Assembly: GCA_023130215.1 (NCBI GenBank)
Contig: JAGMAN010000078.1
Location: forward strand, 1-18,740
Source: a bacterium
Lineage (GTDB): Bacteria > NPL-UPA2 > JAGMAN01
DNA length: 18,740 bases
Direction of reading: 5' to 3'
Part shown: positions 5,292-14,107 of the stretch, one piece after another
Layout of the letters: every line of letters starts with the position of its first letter
Position numbering within the stretch: position 1 is the first letter of the stretch
Program-made: the position numbers and the translations under genes
The notes under the pieces: model-generated
Seen by the model: the letters and a program-made list of their open reading frames with translations, nothing else
What the model was told of the DNA's origin: nothing
Databases searched by the model: none

Positions 5292-6584
5292 ATGATTGAA
5301 AGATATATTTTGCCCAAGATGGGTAGAATCTGGAGTGAGGAGAATAAGTTTAAGACGATGCTTCAGATTGAAATCTTAGTGTGCGAAGCTTTGGCCAGGT
5401 TGGGTGAGATTCCCAGAGAAGCGCTCGCTAAGATAAAGGAGAAGGCCGGTTTCGATTTAGAGAGGATAAGAGAGATTGAGGCGGAGACAAGGCACGATGT
5501 CATTGCCTTCTTAGAAGCAGTTGGGGAACGGGTGGGCGATGAGTCAAGATATATCCACTTAGGGCTCACCTCTTATGATATTGTTGATACCTCTCTATCT
5601 TTGAGGATGCAGGAAGCCGCAGATCTTATCCTGCAGGATTTAAAGAAACTTTCTCAAGTCCTCAAAAGGAGGGCAAAGGAGCACAAAGAAACGGTAATGA
5701 TTGGGCGCTCCCACGGGATACATGCCGAGCCAATTACCCTGGGTCTCAAATTTGCCCTCTGGTGGAAAGAGACAGAACGAAACAGCGAGAGAATTGCCCA
5801 GGCCCGGGAGGCGATAAGCTACGGTAAAATTTCTGGGGCAGTTGGGACCTATGCCCACCTTGACCCCCGGGTGGAAGAATATGTGTGCAAGAAGCTTAAT
5901 CTTACCCCTGCCCCTGTCTCCACCCAGATACTCCAGCGGGATCGGCATGCCCAGTATCTCTGCACCTTAGCCCTGATTGCCAGCTCCCTGGATAAATTTG
6001 CCTTAGAGATACGAAATCTTCAGAGGACGGATATTTTAGAGGTTGAGGAATACTTCACCAAAGGTCAAAAGGGCTCCTCAGCTATGCCCCATAAGCGAAA
6101 TCCCATCGTCTCAGAGAGAGTCTCGGGTCTGGCCCGGATAATTCGAGGGAATGCCCAGGTCAGCATGGAGAACATTGCCCTCTGGCATGAGAGAGACCTG
6201 ACCCACTCTTCAGTGGAGAGGGTCATTATCCCCGATAGCTGTATTTTAGTTGATTATATGCTGAATAAGTTCACTGAAGTGATGGAGAATTTAGTCGTCT
6301 ATCCAGAGAACATGAAAAAGAATTTAGAGAAGACAAAAGGGCTTATCTTCTCAGAAACAGTTTTATTGGAGTTAGCTAAAAAAGGATTAAGGCGCGCAGA
6401 TGCTTACCGAATAGTGCAGCGAAATGCTATGAAGGCTTGGGAGAAAGGAACTGCCTTCAAGGCGCTGCTTCTCCAGGATAAAGAGCTCAGGAAACATCTC
6501 CGCAGTAGCGAGGTTGAGAACTGCTTCGACCTAAAGCATAATTTAAGGAATGTAGATAGAATATTCAAGAGATTAGAAATATGA
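5292..6584 (+). CDS. purB: PurB, adenylosuccinate lyase
   Basis: PurB cleaves SAICAR to AICAR plus fumarate in IMP synthesis and adenylosuccinate to AMP plus fumarate later. The 430 residues match the short, single-domain-type bacterial PurB. The fumarase/aspartase superfamily signature GSSAMPHKRNP lies at 261-271 and carries the flexible-loop catalytic serine. The conserved GRSHGIHAEPITLG segment starts at 138 and contains catalytic-region His141 and His144. TRHDVIAF at 67-74 is another conserved active-site segment. A good ribosome-binding site (GAGGAG) precedes the ATG at 5292. The stop codon overlaps the purM start (ATGA), showing translational coupling. It is the first gene of the purB-purM-purH-purD operon. 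Confidence 0.97.
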   Translation: MIERYILPKMGRIWSEENKFKTMLQIEILVCEALARLGEIPREALAKIKEKAGFDLERIREIEAETRHDVIAFLEAVGERVGDESRYIHLGLTSYDIVDTSLSLRMQEAADLILQDLKKLSQVLKRRAKEHKETVMIGRSHGIHAEPITLGLKFALWWKETERNSERIAQAREAISYGKISGAVGTYAHLDPRVEEYVCKKLNLTPAPVSTQILQRDRHAQYLCTLALIASSLDKFALEIRNLQRTDILEVEEYFTKGQKGSSAMPHKRNPIVSERVSGLARIIRGNAQVSMENIALWHERDLTHSSVERVIIPDSCILVDYMLNKFTEVMENLVVYPENMKKNLEKTKGLIFSETVLLELAKKGLRRADAYRIVQRNAMKAWEKGTAFKALLLQDKELRKHLRSSEVENCFDLKHNLRNVDRIFKRLEI

Positions 6585-7621
6585 AGTATAAAGAGGCTGG
6601 GGTAGATATAGAAGCAGGAGACAGGTTAGTAGCTAAGATAAAGTCTCTGGTGAAAGGGACACTTCGGCCAGAGGTTATCAGCGGGATTGGTGGGTTCGGT
6701 GGGCTATTTCATCTGGATGCCAAGAAATATAAAGACCCGGTGCTGGTGGCTGGAACGGATGGAGTGGGAACGAAGTTAAAAGTGGCTACCCTTTGCAATA
6801 AGTTCGATACAATGGGGATAGATTTAGTGGCCATGTGCGTTAATGATCTACTTCCCCAGGGGGCAGAACCCCTTTTTTTTCTGGACTATTTAGCAGTGGG
6901 GAGGCTAAAACCGGACTGGGCTGAGGAAGTTATCAGGGGAATAGCTAAGGGCTGTGAAATAGCCGGGTGCGCTCTCTTAGGAGGAGAGACGGCTGAGATG
7001 CCGGGAGTTTATCCGGAAGGTGAGTATGAATTAGCTGGATTTGCCGTAGGAGTAGTGGAGAGGGACAGGATAATTGATGGTTCAAAGATAAAGGTTGGAG
7101 ATAGAATCATTGGTCTTGCCTCCAATGGCCTTCACAGCAATGGATATTCACTGGTGCGCCGGGTATTTAGACTGGCGGAGGGCGAGGAAGACGAAGCTAA
7201 AAGGAGACTGTCGGATCGTGTCGAGGGTTTGGGAAGAACTTTAGGGGAAGAACTCCTTGAGCCTACCAGAATATATGTAAGACCAATACTGGAGCTCCTT
7301 CAAAAATTCGAAATCCGGGGCATTGCCCATATCACCGGAGGAGGGATGGTTGGAAACATCCCCCGCATCCTGCCAGAGGATTGCAAAGCAGTTATCCATA
7401 AAGGCAGTTGGCCTATGCTTCCCATATTTTCTCTCCTCCAGAAGGAGGGGGAAATCCCTGTGGAGGAGATGTTCAAAGTCTTCAATATGGGCATAGGAAT
7501 GGTAGTCATCGTCCCTGAGAACGAGATAGAAGGAGTAAAATCTGAATTAAACGAGATGGGAGAAACATCATATCTAATAGGTGAAGTCGATAGGGGAAAC
7601 AGAGAGGTGGAAATCCGTTAG
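6581..7621 (+). CDS. purM: PurM, phosphoribosylaminoimidazole (AIR) synthetase
   Basis: PurM closes the imidazole ring, converting FGAM to AIR with ATP. The 346-residue length is typical. The family ATP-binding segment GTDGVGTKLKVA is at 58-69, and GGETAEMPGVYPEGEYELAGFAVG with NGLHSNGYSLVRR follow in normal order, as does the C-terminal HITGGGMVGNIPRILP segment. The start overlaps the purB stop by four bases and has no strong ribosome-binding site of its own, so translation is probably coupled to purB. purH begins ten bases downstream. The usual neighbour purN is missing between purM and purH. Confidence 0.97.
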   Translation: MKYKEAGVDIEAGDRLVAKIKSLVKGTLRPEVISGIGGFGGLFHLDAKKYKDPVLVAGTDGVGTKLKVATLCNKFDTMGIDLVAMCVNDLLPQGAEPLFFLDYLAVGRLKPDWAEEVIRGIAKGCEIAGCALLGGETAEMPGVYPEGEYELAGFAVGVVERDRIIDGSKIKVGDRIIGLASNGLHSNGYSLVRRVFRLAEGEEDEAKRRLSDRVEGLGRTLGEELLEPTRIYVRPILELLQKFEIRGIAHITGGGMVGNIPRILPEDCKAVIHKGSWPMLPIFSLLQKEGEIPVEEMFKVFNMGIGMVVIVPENEIEGVKSELNEMGETSYLIGEVDRGNREVEIR

Positions 7622-7631
7622 GAGGTAAGAA

Positions 7632-9266
7632 GTGGCTAAGATAAGACGGGCTTTAATTAGTGTTTCGGATAAGAAGGGAATCGCTGAGTTCGCCAAGGGG
7701 CTAAATGAGCTGGGGATAGAAATTCTATCCACCGGAGGGACGGCTAAACTGATTAAGGAGGCGGGAGTCCCGGTTCGCTCTATCTCCGACTATACCGGCC
7801 ATCCTGAGATGCTTGACGGCAGGGTGAAGACTCTACATCCAAAGGTTCATGGAGCCCTACTTGCTCTGAGAGATAACCCGGAACACATGAGGCAGGTGAA
7901 AGAACAGGGAATTGAACTCATTGATATGGTTGTAGTAAACCTCTACCCTTTCGAGGAGACGATTGTTAAGGGGGATGTGAAATTAGAAGAGGCAATAGAG
8001 AACATAGATATTGGTGGCCCGACCATGCTCCGTTCAGCCGCTAAGAATTATGAGAGTGTCGCTGTAGTGACTGACCCGGATAGTTACGGAGATATTCTGA
8101 ATGAGCTGCGGCAGAACAGTGGAGAGTTGAGTGCAAAGACCCGGGCCCGCCTTGCCCGAAAAGTATTCAAACGAACCGCTCATTACGATTCGGTTATCTC
8201 TAATTATCTGGCCCAGATGCTCGGAGGCGACAAAGAGAGCCTGCCTGCATTCCTTGAGCTGAGATACGAGAAGAAGCAGGATTTGCGATATGGGGAAAAC
8301 CCTCACCAGACAGGAGCCCTTTACCAGCAGATAGGGTCTTCAGAAACAGGTCTTGCCGGAGCAGAACAACTCCACGGGAAAGAACTCTCTTTTAACAACC
8401 TTCTTGACCTAACTGCCGCTCTGGAGATCGCTCGTGACTTCCCCAGCCCTACGGTGGTGGTAATAAAACACAATAATCCCTGCGGGGTAGCATCAGGTGA
8501 GAGTTTGAGTCAGGCCCTGGATGCGGCCTGGGTCTCAGACCCAATCTCTGCATTTGGTTCGGTTATAGGCTTGAACCGGATGATGGACGCGGAGACTGCC
8601 TCCCATCTTACCTCAAACGATTACCAGCGTGATGTCATAATTCCCCGCTACCGCAAGGAGTCAGGGTATAAAGATGCGACAGTTCTTCCTGCCTTCATAG
8701 AGGCAATCATCGCACCTGACTATGAGCCTGAGGCTTTAAAGACATTGCGTCAGAAGAAAAACTTGAGGGTGATTAAACTCTCCGATTTTAATCCTCCCGG
8801 CAGAAAACAAGATTATGACTTAAGGAAAATCCCGGGCGGGGCATTGCTCCAGTCCCTCGACCTTGAGCATGTGCCCGCGGAGCAGTTTAAAGTTGTAACT
8901 AAGAGGAAGCCGACCCAAGATGAGACGCGTTCAATGCACTTTGCCGATTGTGTGGCTAAACATGTAAAGAGTAATGCAATTGTTCTGGTCCAGGGAGAGG
9001 CAACGGTAGGAATCGGGGCAGGTCAGATGAGCCGGGTAGATTCCTGCATAATTGCCGCTCGTAAGGCGGGACTGAGGGCTAAGAACTCTGTGCTTTCCTC
9101 CGATGCTATGTTCCCAGCTCGTGATGGACTGGATGCAGCAGCTTCGACTGGGGCATCGGCTGTCATTCAGCCGGGTGGTTCCAAGAGAGATGAGGAAGTA
9201 ATTGCCGCCGCCGATGAGCATGGTCTGGCCATGGTCTTCACCGGGATGAGACATTTCAGGCACTAA
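7632..9266 (+). CDS. purH: PurH, AICAR transformylase / IMP cyclohydrolase
   Basis: This bifunctional enzyme makes the last two steps to IMP. The N-terminal cyclohydrolase domain (about 1-195) has [28 protein letters not shown] and NLYPFEET in order. The C-terminal transformylase domain has RYGENPHQ (219-226) and the catalytic Lys279-His280 in [10 protein letters not shown], and ends GMRHFRH. At 544 residues it is longer than the roughly 510-530 usual. The extra length seems to lie near 327-353 (from NDYQRDV to VLPAF), just before the conserved EAIIAPDY segment. The start is GTG, supported by GGAGGT at the correct distance. purD follows after two bases. Confidence 0.97.
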   Translation: MAKIRRALISVSDKKGIAEFAKGLNELGIEILSTGGTAKLIKEAGVPVRSISDYTGHPEMLDGRVKTLHPKVHGALLALRDNPEHMRQVKEQGIELIDMVVVNLYPFEETIVKGDVKLEEAIENIDIGGPTMLRSAAKNYESVAVVTDPDSYGDILNELRQNSGELSAKTRARLARKVFKRTAHYDSVISNYLAQMLGGDKESLPAFLELRYEKKQDLRYGENPHQTGALYQQIGSSETGLAGAEQLHGKELSFNNLLDLTAALEIARDFPSPTVVVIKHNNPCGVASGESLSQALDAAWVSDPISAFGSVIGLNRMMDAETASHLTSNDYQRDVIIPRYRKESGYKDATVLPAFIEAIIAPDYEPEALKTLRQKKNLRVIKLSDFNPPGRKQDYDLRKIPGGALLQSLDLEHVPAEQFKVVTKRKPTQDETRSMHFADCVAKHVKSNAIVLVQGEATVGIGAGQMSRVDSCIIAARKAGLRAKNSVLSSDAMFPARDGLDAAASTGASAVIQPGGSKRDEEVIAAADEHGLAMVFTGMRHFRH

Positions 9267-9268
9267 AA

Positions 9269-10573
9269 ATGAAGGTATTAGTAATTGGTGGTGGGGGAAG
9301 GGAGCATACCCTAATCTGGAAAATTGCCCAGAGTCCAAAGGTAGATGAGATTTATTGCGCTCCCGGCAATGCTGGTATTTCTCAATTAGCAGAGTGCATA
9401 GGGATTGAGTCAGCGAACACACCTGCCCTCATAAGCTTTGCGAGAGAAAAGAAGATTGACCTTACTCTGGTCGGTCCGGAAGCCCCATTAGCGGCTGGAA
9501 TTGTGGATGAGTTTGAGAAGAAAGGTTTGAGGATATTCGGCCCCTCCAAAGCAGCGGCTGAGATAGAATCCAGCAAAGTCTTTGCAAAAAAGCTGATGCA
9601 GAAATACGGTATCCCCACCGGGGATGGGGAGGTTTTTGAAGAGCCTCAGCCTGCCATCAACTATATTCGGGATAAAGGAGCACCCATTGTGGTTAAGGCG
9701 GATGGATTAGCCGCCGGCAAGGGTGTCATCGTCTGCCAGACAGTCCAAGAAGCAGAGGAAGCAGTCGCCCTGATTATGGTCCAGCGCAAATTTGGTGAGG
9801 CCGGAAGAAGAGTTATCGTTGAAGAGTGTCTTCAGGGAGAAGAAGCCTCTATCATTGCTTTCACTGATGGGAAAACGGTCTTGCCTATGGTCTCCTCTCA
9901 GGACCATAAGAGGGCCTATGACCAGGACAAAGGACCAAATACCGGGGGGATGGGTGCCTATGCTCCTACACCAGCGGTAAATTCTCAAACATTAGAGAAA
10001 GTCTTGAAGGAAGTGCTCATCCCAGCAGTCAAGGGAATGGCTGAAGAAGGCAGAATCTATAAAGGGGTGCTTTATGCAGGGATAATGCTCACTTCGGAAG
10101 GCCCGAAAGCTCTGGAGTTTAATTGCCGATTTGGTGACCCGGAAAATCAAGTGATTATGCCTTTATTAGAAACAGACTTAGTTGAGATAATGTCTGCAAT
10201 TATTGAGGAGAGACTTGCCGAGATGGAAATCCACTGGAATGAGCGCTCAGCCGTCTGCGTGGTCTTAGCCTCAGGTGGATATCCCGGTAAATATGAGAAA
10301 GGGAAAGAGATTAGGGGTTTAGATGAAGTCAGTCCGATGAAAGATGTGATAGTCTTCCACGCTGGGACAAAATATCTTGCGCACGCGGGCCTGACCCCTA
10401 CCCCCCCATTCTTCACCAACGGAGGAAGAGTATTGGGGGTAACTGCCTTAGGGGATAGTCTTCTCGCAGCTATAAAAAGGGCCTATTCTGCAGTAGATAA
10501 AATAAACTTTGAAGGAATGCATTATAGAAAAGACATCGGCGCCCGAGCCTTACCCTATTCTTTCAATAAGTAG
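9269..10573 (+). CDS. purD: PurD, phosphoribosylamine-glycine ligase (GAR synthetase)
   Basis: PurD joins phosphoribosylamine and glycine with ATP to give GAR, the second step of purine synthesis. The 434-residue protein starts [19 protein letters not shown] and has the ATP-grasp features in order: [64 protein letters not shown] and [11 protein letters not shown] with the metal-binding Glu and Asn. It starts two bases after the purH stop with no good ribosome-binding site, so coupling to purH is likely. It closes the operon. Its last 19 bases overlap the end of the convergent acyl-CoA dehydrogenase gene, and I see no terminator hairpin there. Confidence 0.97.
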   Translation: MKVLVIGGGGREHTLIWKIAQSPKVDEIYCAPGNAGISQLAECIGIESANTPALISFAREKKIDLTLVGPEAPLAAGIVDEFEKKGLRIFGPSKAAAEIESSKVFAKKLMQKYGIPTGDGEVFEEPQPAINYIRDKGAPIVVKADGLAAGKGVIVCQTVQEAEEAVALIMVQRKFGEAGRRVIVEECLQGEEASIIAFTDGKTVLPMVSSQDHKRAYDQDKGPNTGGMGAYAPTPAVNSQTLEKVLKEVLIPAVKGMAEEGRIYKGVLYAGIMLTSEGPKALEFNCRFGDPENQVIMPLLETDLVEIMSAIIEERLAEMEIHWNERSAVCVVLASGGYPGKYEKGKEIRGLDEVSPMKDVIVFHAGTKYLAHAGLTPTPPFFTNGGRVLGVTALGDSLLAAIKRAYSAVDKINFEGMHYRKDIGARALPYSFNK

Positions 10574-11694
10574 TTGGCGATGACGCTCCTCTGGATTTCG
10601 CTCGTCCCCTCTACAATCTCGAACAGTTTTGCCTCTCGCATGTACCTCTCCACTGGATAATCCTTCGTATAGCCATAGCCACCGTGAACCTGGACGGCCT
10701 TGGTGGTCACCCGCATGCATACCTCGGAGGCATAGAGCTTACCCATAGCGGCTATCTTTTCGAATTTCTCTCCTCTGTCCCGCAGGAAAGCAGCTTTAAG
10801 AACTAAGAGGCGGGCGGCTTCTATCTCGGTAGCCATATCAGCCAGAGCAAACTGGATGGCCTGGAAGCTGGAGATTGGTTTTCCGAACTGAACCCTCTCC
10901 CTGGCATACTGGACCGCAGCCTCATAGGCAGACTGAGCCAGTCCCACTGCCCCAATTCCCATGCCAATTCTTCCTACATCCAGGGTCTTCATGGCTATCC
11001 TGAATCCTTTCCCCTCTATGAGAAGCAGATTTTCCATAGGCACCCGGCAGTCCTGGAAAATCAGCTCTCTATTGGCAAGAGCGGGATAGGCCATCTTATC
11101 AAATTCCTGGCCAAAGGTGAATCCAGGAGTATCCTTCTCAACAATAAAGGCACTTAAGCCCCTCACTCCCTTTCCTGGCTTGGTGTTAGCAATGATGATG
11201 TAGGTTTTAGCTACACCCCCATTGCTAATGAAAATCTTTGTTCCATTGAGGACATAGTGATTACCATCTAAAATGGCTGTGGTCTGAACATTTCCGGCAT
11301 CAGAGCCGGCCTCTGGCTCGGTTAAGGCGAAAGCTCCTAATGCCTCCCCCTTGGCTAAAGGAGGAAGATGTTTTCGTTTCTGCTCCTTATTTCCAAACAT
11401 GAGAATGGGATAGACGCAGAGTAAATTGGCCCCGTAAATGGAGCCGGTAGTAGTGCAAGCCTTAGACAATTCCTCTCCAATCAAAGTCCAGGTAGAATAA
11501 TCCATTCCCAAGCCGCCGTATTCTTCCGGAATAGTCACTCCTAAGAGGTCAGATTGAGCAAGCACCTTAACATTCTCCCAGGGAAACTCGCCTTTTTCGT
11601 TAATCTCAGCCGAGCGGGGCTGAAACTTCTTCCGACAGATCTCCCTCACTTCCTTAAGTATAGCTTCCTGTTCTTCGGTCAGATTAAAATCCAT
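10555..11694 (-). CDS. Acyl-CoA dehydrogenase family flavoprotein
   Basis: The protein has 379 residues from the ATG at 11694 and starts MDFNLTEEQ, a typical start for this family. Acyl-CoA dehydrogenases use FAD to form the alpha-beta double bond of acyl-CoA and pass electrons to ETF. Signature one, [12 protein letters not shown], is at 123-134. The C-terminal part [22 protein letters not shown] leads to the catalytic glutamate Glu362 in VEGTSEIQR, the short-chain/butyryl-type position. AGGGGG lies six bases before the ATG; a GTG at 11709 inside the rnc stop is less likely. It is the last gene of the fatty-acid synthesis operon, which is an odd place for a catabolic enzyme. No etfAB genes are adjacent. 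The substrate cannot be read from the sequence. Confidence 0.93.
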   Translation of the reverse strand: MDFNLTEEQEAILKEVREICRKKFQPRSAEINEKGEFPWENVKVLAQSDLLGVTIPEEYGGLGMDYSTWTLIGEELSKACTTTGSIYGANLLCVYPILMFGNKEQKRKHLPPLAKGEALGAFALTEPEAGSDAGNVQTTAILDGNHYVLNGTKIFISNGGVAKTYIIIANTKPGKGVRGLSAFIVEKDTPGFTFGQEFDKMAYPALANRELIFQDCRVPMENLLLIEGKGFRIAMKTLDVGRIGMGIGAVGLAQSAYEAAVQYARERVQFGKPISSFQAIQFALADMATEIEAARLLVLKAAFLRDRGEKFEKIAAMGKLYASEVCMRVTTKAVQVHGGYGYTKDYPVERYMREAKLFEIVEGTSEIQRSVIANYLLKE

Positions 11695-11708
11695 TTTCAA
11701 CCCCCTCA

Positions 11709-12452
11709 CTAACCTTTCAACTTCTTCAAAGCTTGCCTGGCTGCTTCCTGCTCAGCTACCTTTTTGCTCCTGCCCTTACCTGTTCCATAGAGCTTCCCCT
11801 GGACACTGACGACAACCTGGAATATTCTCCTGTGATCCGGGCCCTGGGTGGAAGTAACCTGATAGACCGGCGCTTGCCTGAACTTAGCTTGTGCATATTC
11901 CTGAAGAGCGCTCTTATAGTCACCGCCCTCTTTATTCAGGCTGACATCTTCAATCTTCTCACTTAACTGTCTGAGAATAAACTGCCTGCAGGCATTTAGC
12001 CCCCCATCCAAGTAGATAGAAGCAATTATGGCCTCAAAGGTATCGGCTAAATTGGAGGGGCGCCGCCTTCCACCACTTGCCTCCTCCCCTTTCCCCAAGA
12101 GGAGGAAGTCCCCTAAGTTAAGTCTTCTTGCCTTACTGGCCAGGGCCGACCTGCTGACCACAGCGGCTTTCAACTTAGAAAGTCCCCCTTCAGCGGAGTG
12201 GGGAAATCTACTATAAAGGTCCTCACTCACGAGCATTCCCAGGAGAGCATCGCCTAAAAATTCAAGCCGCTGATTATCCTTAAAATCTTCCCCTTTTTCG
12301 TAAGAGAAGGACCTATGGGTTAAGGCCTCATTAAGCAGGGATAAATTTTGGAAGAGGCAGCCAATTCTACGCTGGCACTCAAAAAGTTCTTTTTCTCGCT
12401 CCTCATCCAGCAACTCCTGCTGATACCTCCTCACGACAAGATACACCCCCAC
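11709..12452 (-). CDS. rnc: RNase III
   Basis: RNase III cuts double-stranded RNA, including the rRNA precursor. The family signature [13 protein letters not shown] is at 60-72 with acidic residues Glu64 and Asp68. [16 protein letters not shown] (136-151) gives Asp137 and Glu140, completing the metal site. A double-stranded RNA-binding domain spans about 178-246, ending [16 protein letters not shown]. The listed start is GTG at 12452, but it lies inside a G-rich dispersed repeat (12453-12489) that also provides the apparent ribosome-binding site. The first 20 to 25 residues are not conserved, so the true start may be further in. fabF-rnc is a common bacterial gene pair. Confidence 0.96.
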   Translation of the reverse strand: MGVYLVVRRYQQELLDEEREKELFECQRRIGCLFQNLSLLNEALTHRSFSYEKGEDFKDNQRLEFLGDALLGMLVSEDLYSRFPHSAEGGLSKLKAAVVSRSALASKARRLNLGDFLLLGKGEEASGGRRRPSNLADTFEAIIASIYLDGGLNACRQFILRQLSEKIEDVSLNKEGGDYKSALQEYAQAKFRQAPVYQVTSTQGPDHRRIFQVVVSVQGKLYGTGKGRSKKVAEQEAARQALKKLKG

Positions 12453-12489
12453 CCTCCCCCTTTCAAGGGGGAGGATTGAAGAGGGGGAG
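12453..12489. repeat. C/G-run palindromic repeat between fabF and rnc
   Basis: CCTCCCCCTT (12453-12462) and AAGGGGGAGG (12465-12474) form a perfect 10-base palindrome with two central bases, followed by ATTGAAGAGGGGGAG. Elements of this pattern are dispersed in the intergenic DNA of many bacterial genomes. Here it abuts the predicted start of rnc. Confidence 0.7.
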
Positions 12490-12494
12490 AAATT

Positions 12495-12565
12495 ATTGAA
12501 ATTGCGATACTGTAAGATATCCTGGCTACACCCAGAATCAAGTATCGGATTGAAATTTCGATACT
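12495..12565. repeat. 17-bp direct repeat spanning the fabF stop codon
   Basis: ATTGAAATTGCGATACT (12495-12511) and ATTGAAATTTCGATACT (12549-12565) agree at 16 of 17 bases. The second copy encodes the end of fabF and the first lies just beyond its stop. Between them AGTATCG (12541-12547) is the inverse of the CGATACT at 12505-12511, so a weak hairpin could form after fabF. This may be the trace of a small duplication or of a repeat insertion. Confidence 0.6.
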
Positions 12566-13785
12566 ACTAAGGTAGCATTGTGCCCGCCAAATCCCAGGGA
12601 ATTAGACATGGCTACCTGGACCTCTTGGTGTCGGGCCTGATTGGGAACATAATCCAGGCCACATTCAGGGTCGGGATATTCGTAATTTATAGTAGGTGGA
12701 ATAATGCCATTTTCTATAGTTAAAAGACAGGCAATTAGTTCTACTCCTCCGGCGGCTCCTAAGAGATGGCCGGTCACAGACTTGGTGGAGCTCACCGCTA
12801 CTTTGTTAGCATGTTCCCCGAAAACTTTCTTTATGGCCATAGTTTCAAACTTGTCATTTAGTTGAGTGGAGGTTCCATGAGCATTGATGTAATCAACTTC
12901 CTCTGCCCTTAGATTTGCATCCTTAAGAGCCAACTGCATTGCCCTGGCTGCTCCCTCACCCTCAGGAGCGGGAGCAGTGATATGATAGGCATCGCCACTC
13001 ATTCCATAGCCAACTAATTCCCCATAAATGTGTGCAGAGCGGCTTCGGGCATGCTCTAATTCTTCTAAAATGATGATTCCCGCTCCTTCCGCCATTATGA
13101 ATCCATCTCTCATCTTATCAAATGGACGACTGGCTTTCTCCGGTTCATCATTACGAGTGGAAAGAGCTTTCATGGCACAGAAACCGCCTACTCCAAGCGG
13201 GGTGATCGCAGCCTCCGTTCCTCCCGTAATCATCAGATCAGCCTCTCCTCGATGAACTATTCTATAGGAATCCCCAATAGCATGGGATGCTGAAGCACAG
13301 GCAGTAGCCACACAGAAATTGGGTCCCTTTATTCCCAACCTTATAGCAATCTGCCCGGAAGCCATATCAACGATGAGCATGGGGATGAAGAAAGGGGAGA
13401 TTTTGGAGGGACCTTTCTTTAATAAGGTAGAGTGCTCTGCTTCAATGGTTGACAGTCCCCCAATTCCAGAACCAACCAGCACTCCAATCCGCTCTAATTC
13501 CTCCCGGCTCAAGTCTAATTTACTATCTTCCACAGCATCTAAGGCAGCTACCAGTGCAAACTGAGTAAAGCGGTCCATCCGCCTGGCTTCTTTCTTGCCA
13601 AGGCGCTCTGAGGCATCAAAACTATTAACCTGACCGGCAATCTGGCTGTCATAACCAGTGGGGTCAAAATGAGTAAGTCGGCGAACGCCACTTCGCCCCT
13701 CGGTGATGGAGTTCCAGAATTCCTCCTTACTGTTCCCGACAGGAGAAATCACCCCCATTCCGGTGACTACTACTCGCCGTACCAC
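12538..13785 (-). CDS. fabF: FabF, 3-oxoacyl-ACP synthase II
   Basis: FabF condenses malonyl-ACP with acyl-ACP in the elongation cycle. The 415-residue protein has the full catalytic triad at the same numbers as E. coli KAS II: Cys163 in VATACASAS, His303 in [11 protein letters not shown] and His340 in [12 protein letters not shown], with Lys335 before the last. The start is GTG at 13785, preceded by GGGAGG. acpP ends 14 bases upstream, a very common acpP-fabF arrangement, and rnc follows after about 85 bases. The last codons form part of a short direct repeat that recurs just after the stop. Confidence 0.97.
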   Translation of the reverse strand: MVRRVVVTGMGVISPVGNSKEEFWNSITEGRSGVRRLTHFDPTGYDSQIAGQVNSFDASERLGKKEARRMDRFTQFALVAALDAVEDSKLDLSREELERIGVLVGSGIGGLSTIEAEHSTLLKKGPSKISPFFIPMLIVDMASGQIAIRLGIKGPNFCVATACASASHAIGDSYRIVHRGEADLMITGGTEAAITPLGVGGFCAMKALSTRNDEPEKASRPFDKMRDGFIMAEGAGIIILEELEHARSRSAHIYGELVGYGMSGDAYHITAPAPEGEGAARAMQLALKDANLRAEEVDYINAHGTSTQLNDKFETMAIKKVFGEHANKVAVSSTKSVTGHLLGAAGGVELIACLLTIENGIIPPTINYEYPDPECGLDYVPNQARHQEVQVAMSNSLGFGGHNATLVVSKFQSDT

Positions 13786-13799
13786 TATTCCTCCCTGCC

Positions 13800-14033
13800 C
13801 TATTGGGTATGTTCCTCAATATAGCCAGTTGCCTCTCTCACCGTGGTAATCTTTTCTGCATCCTCATCTGGAATCTCGATATCAAACTCTTCCTCTAAAG
13901 CCATGACCAGCTCTACTGTATCCAGGGAATCAGCTCCCAGGTCGTCAATGAATGAGGCTTCTGGAACAACCTTGTCAGCCTCCACTCCTAACTGGTCAAC
14001 GATAATCTGCTTGATCTTTTCTTCCGATGACAT
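13800..14033 (-). CDS. acpP: Acyl carrier protein
   Basis: A small acidic protein of 77 residues that carries growing acyl chains on a phosphopantetheine arm. The attachment serine is Ser36 in [15 protein letters not shown], followed by the acidic recognition helix [18 protein letters not shown]. The ATG at 14033 (MSSEEKIKQ) is chosen over an in-frame ATG eight codons earlier because AAAGGAGG sits seven bases before it, inside what would otherwise be coding sequence, and because 77 residues is the normal length. It lies between fabG and fabF. The 66-base gap after fabG holds a promoter-like -10 and a hairpin, consistent with the extra expression ACP needs. Confidence 0.97.
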   Translation of the reverse strand: MSSEEKIKQIIVDQLGVEADKVVPEASFIDDLGADSLDTVELVMALEEEFDIEIPDEDAEKITTVREATGYIEEHTQ

Positions 14034-14057
14034 CTCCACACCTCCTTTAATGAGCAC

Positions 14058-14090
14058 ATCACTTGGCGAACATTAATGAAGCTAAGTGAT
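14058..14090 (-). promoter_or_regulatory. Hairpin in the acpP leader
   Basis: ATCACTT (14058-14064) and AAGTGAT (14084-14090) are perfect inverse complements, extended to nine of ten pairs by GGC/GCT. The loop holds the palindrome CATTAATG. It lies directly after the predicted start from the internal promoter at 14099-14107, so it would form the 5' end of an acpP transcript. No T-run follows on the minus strand. Confidence 0.5.
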
Positions 14091-14098
14091 AAGTGCGA

Positions 14099-14107
14099 AT
14101 TATATCA
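14099..14107 (-). promoter_or_regulatory. Candidate extended -10 promoter for acpP
   Basis: On the minus strand the end of fabG reads TGATATAAT, a consensus extended -10 whose TATAAT overlaps the fabG TAA stop. No good -35 is visible at 16 to 18 bases. The start would be near 14092, about 60 bases before the acpP ATG. The coding constraint here (Met-Ile-stop) could produce the motif by chance. Confidence 0.4.

Noticed and set aside
8931-9422. Minus-strand frame of 163 residues
   Set aside because: It is antisense to purH and purD, has no family resemblance and lacks a ribosome-binding site; a shadow frame.
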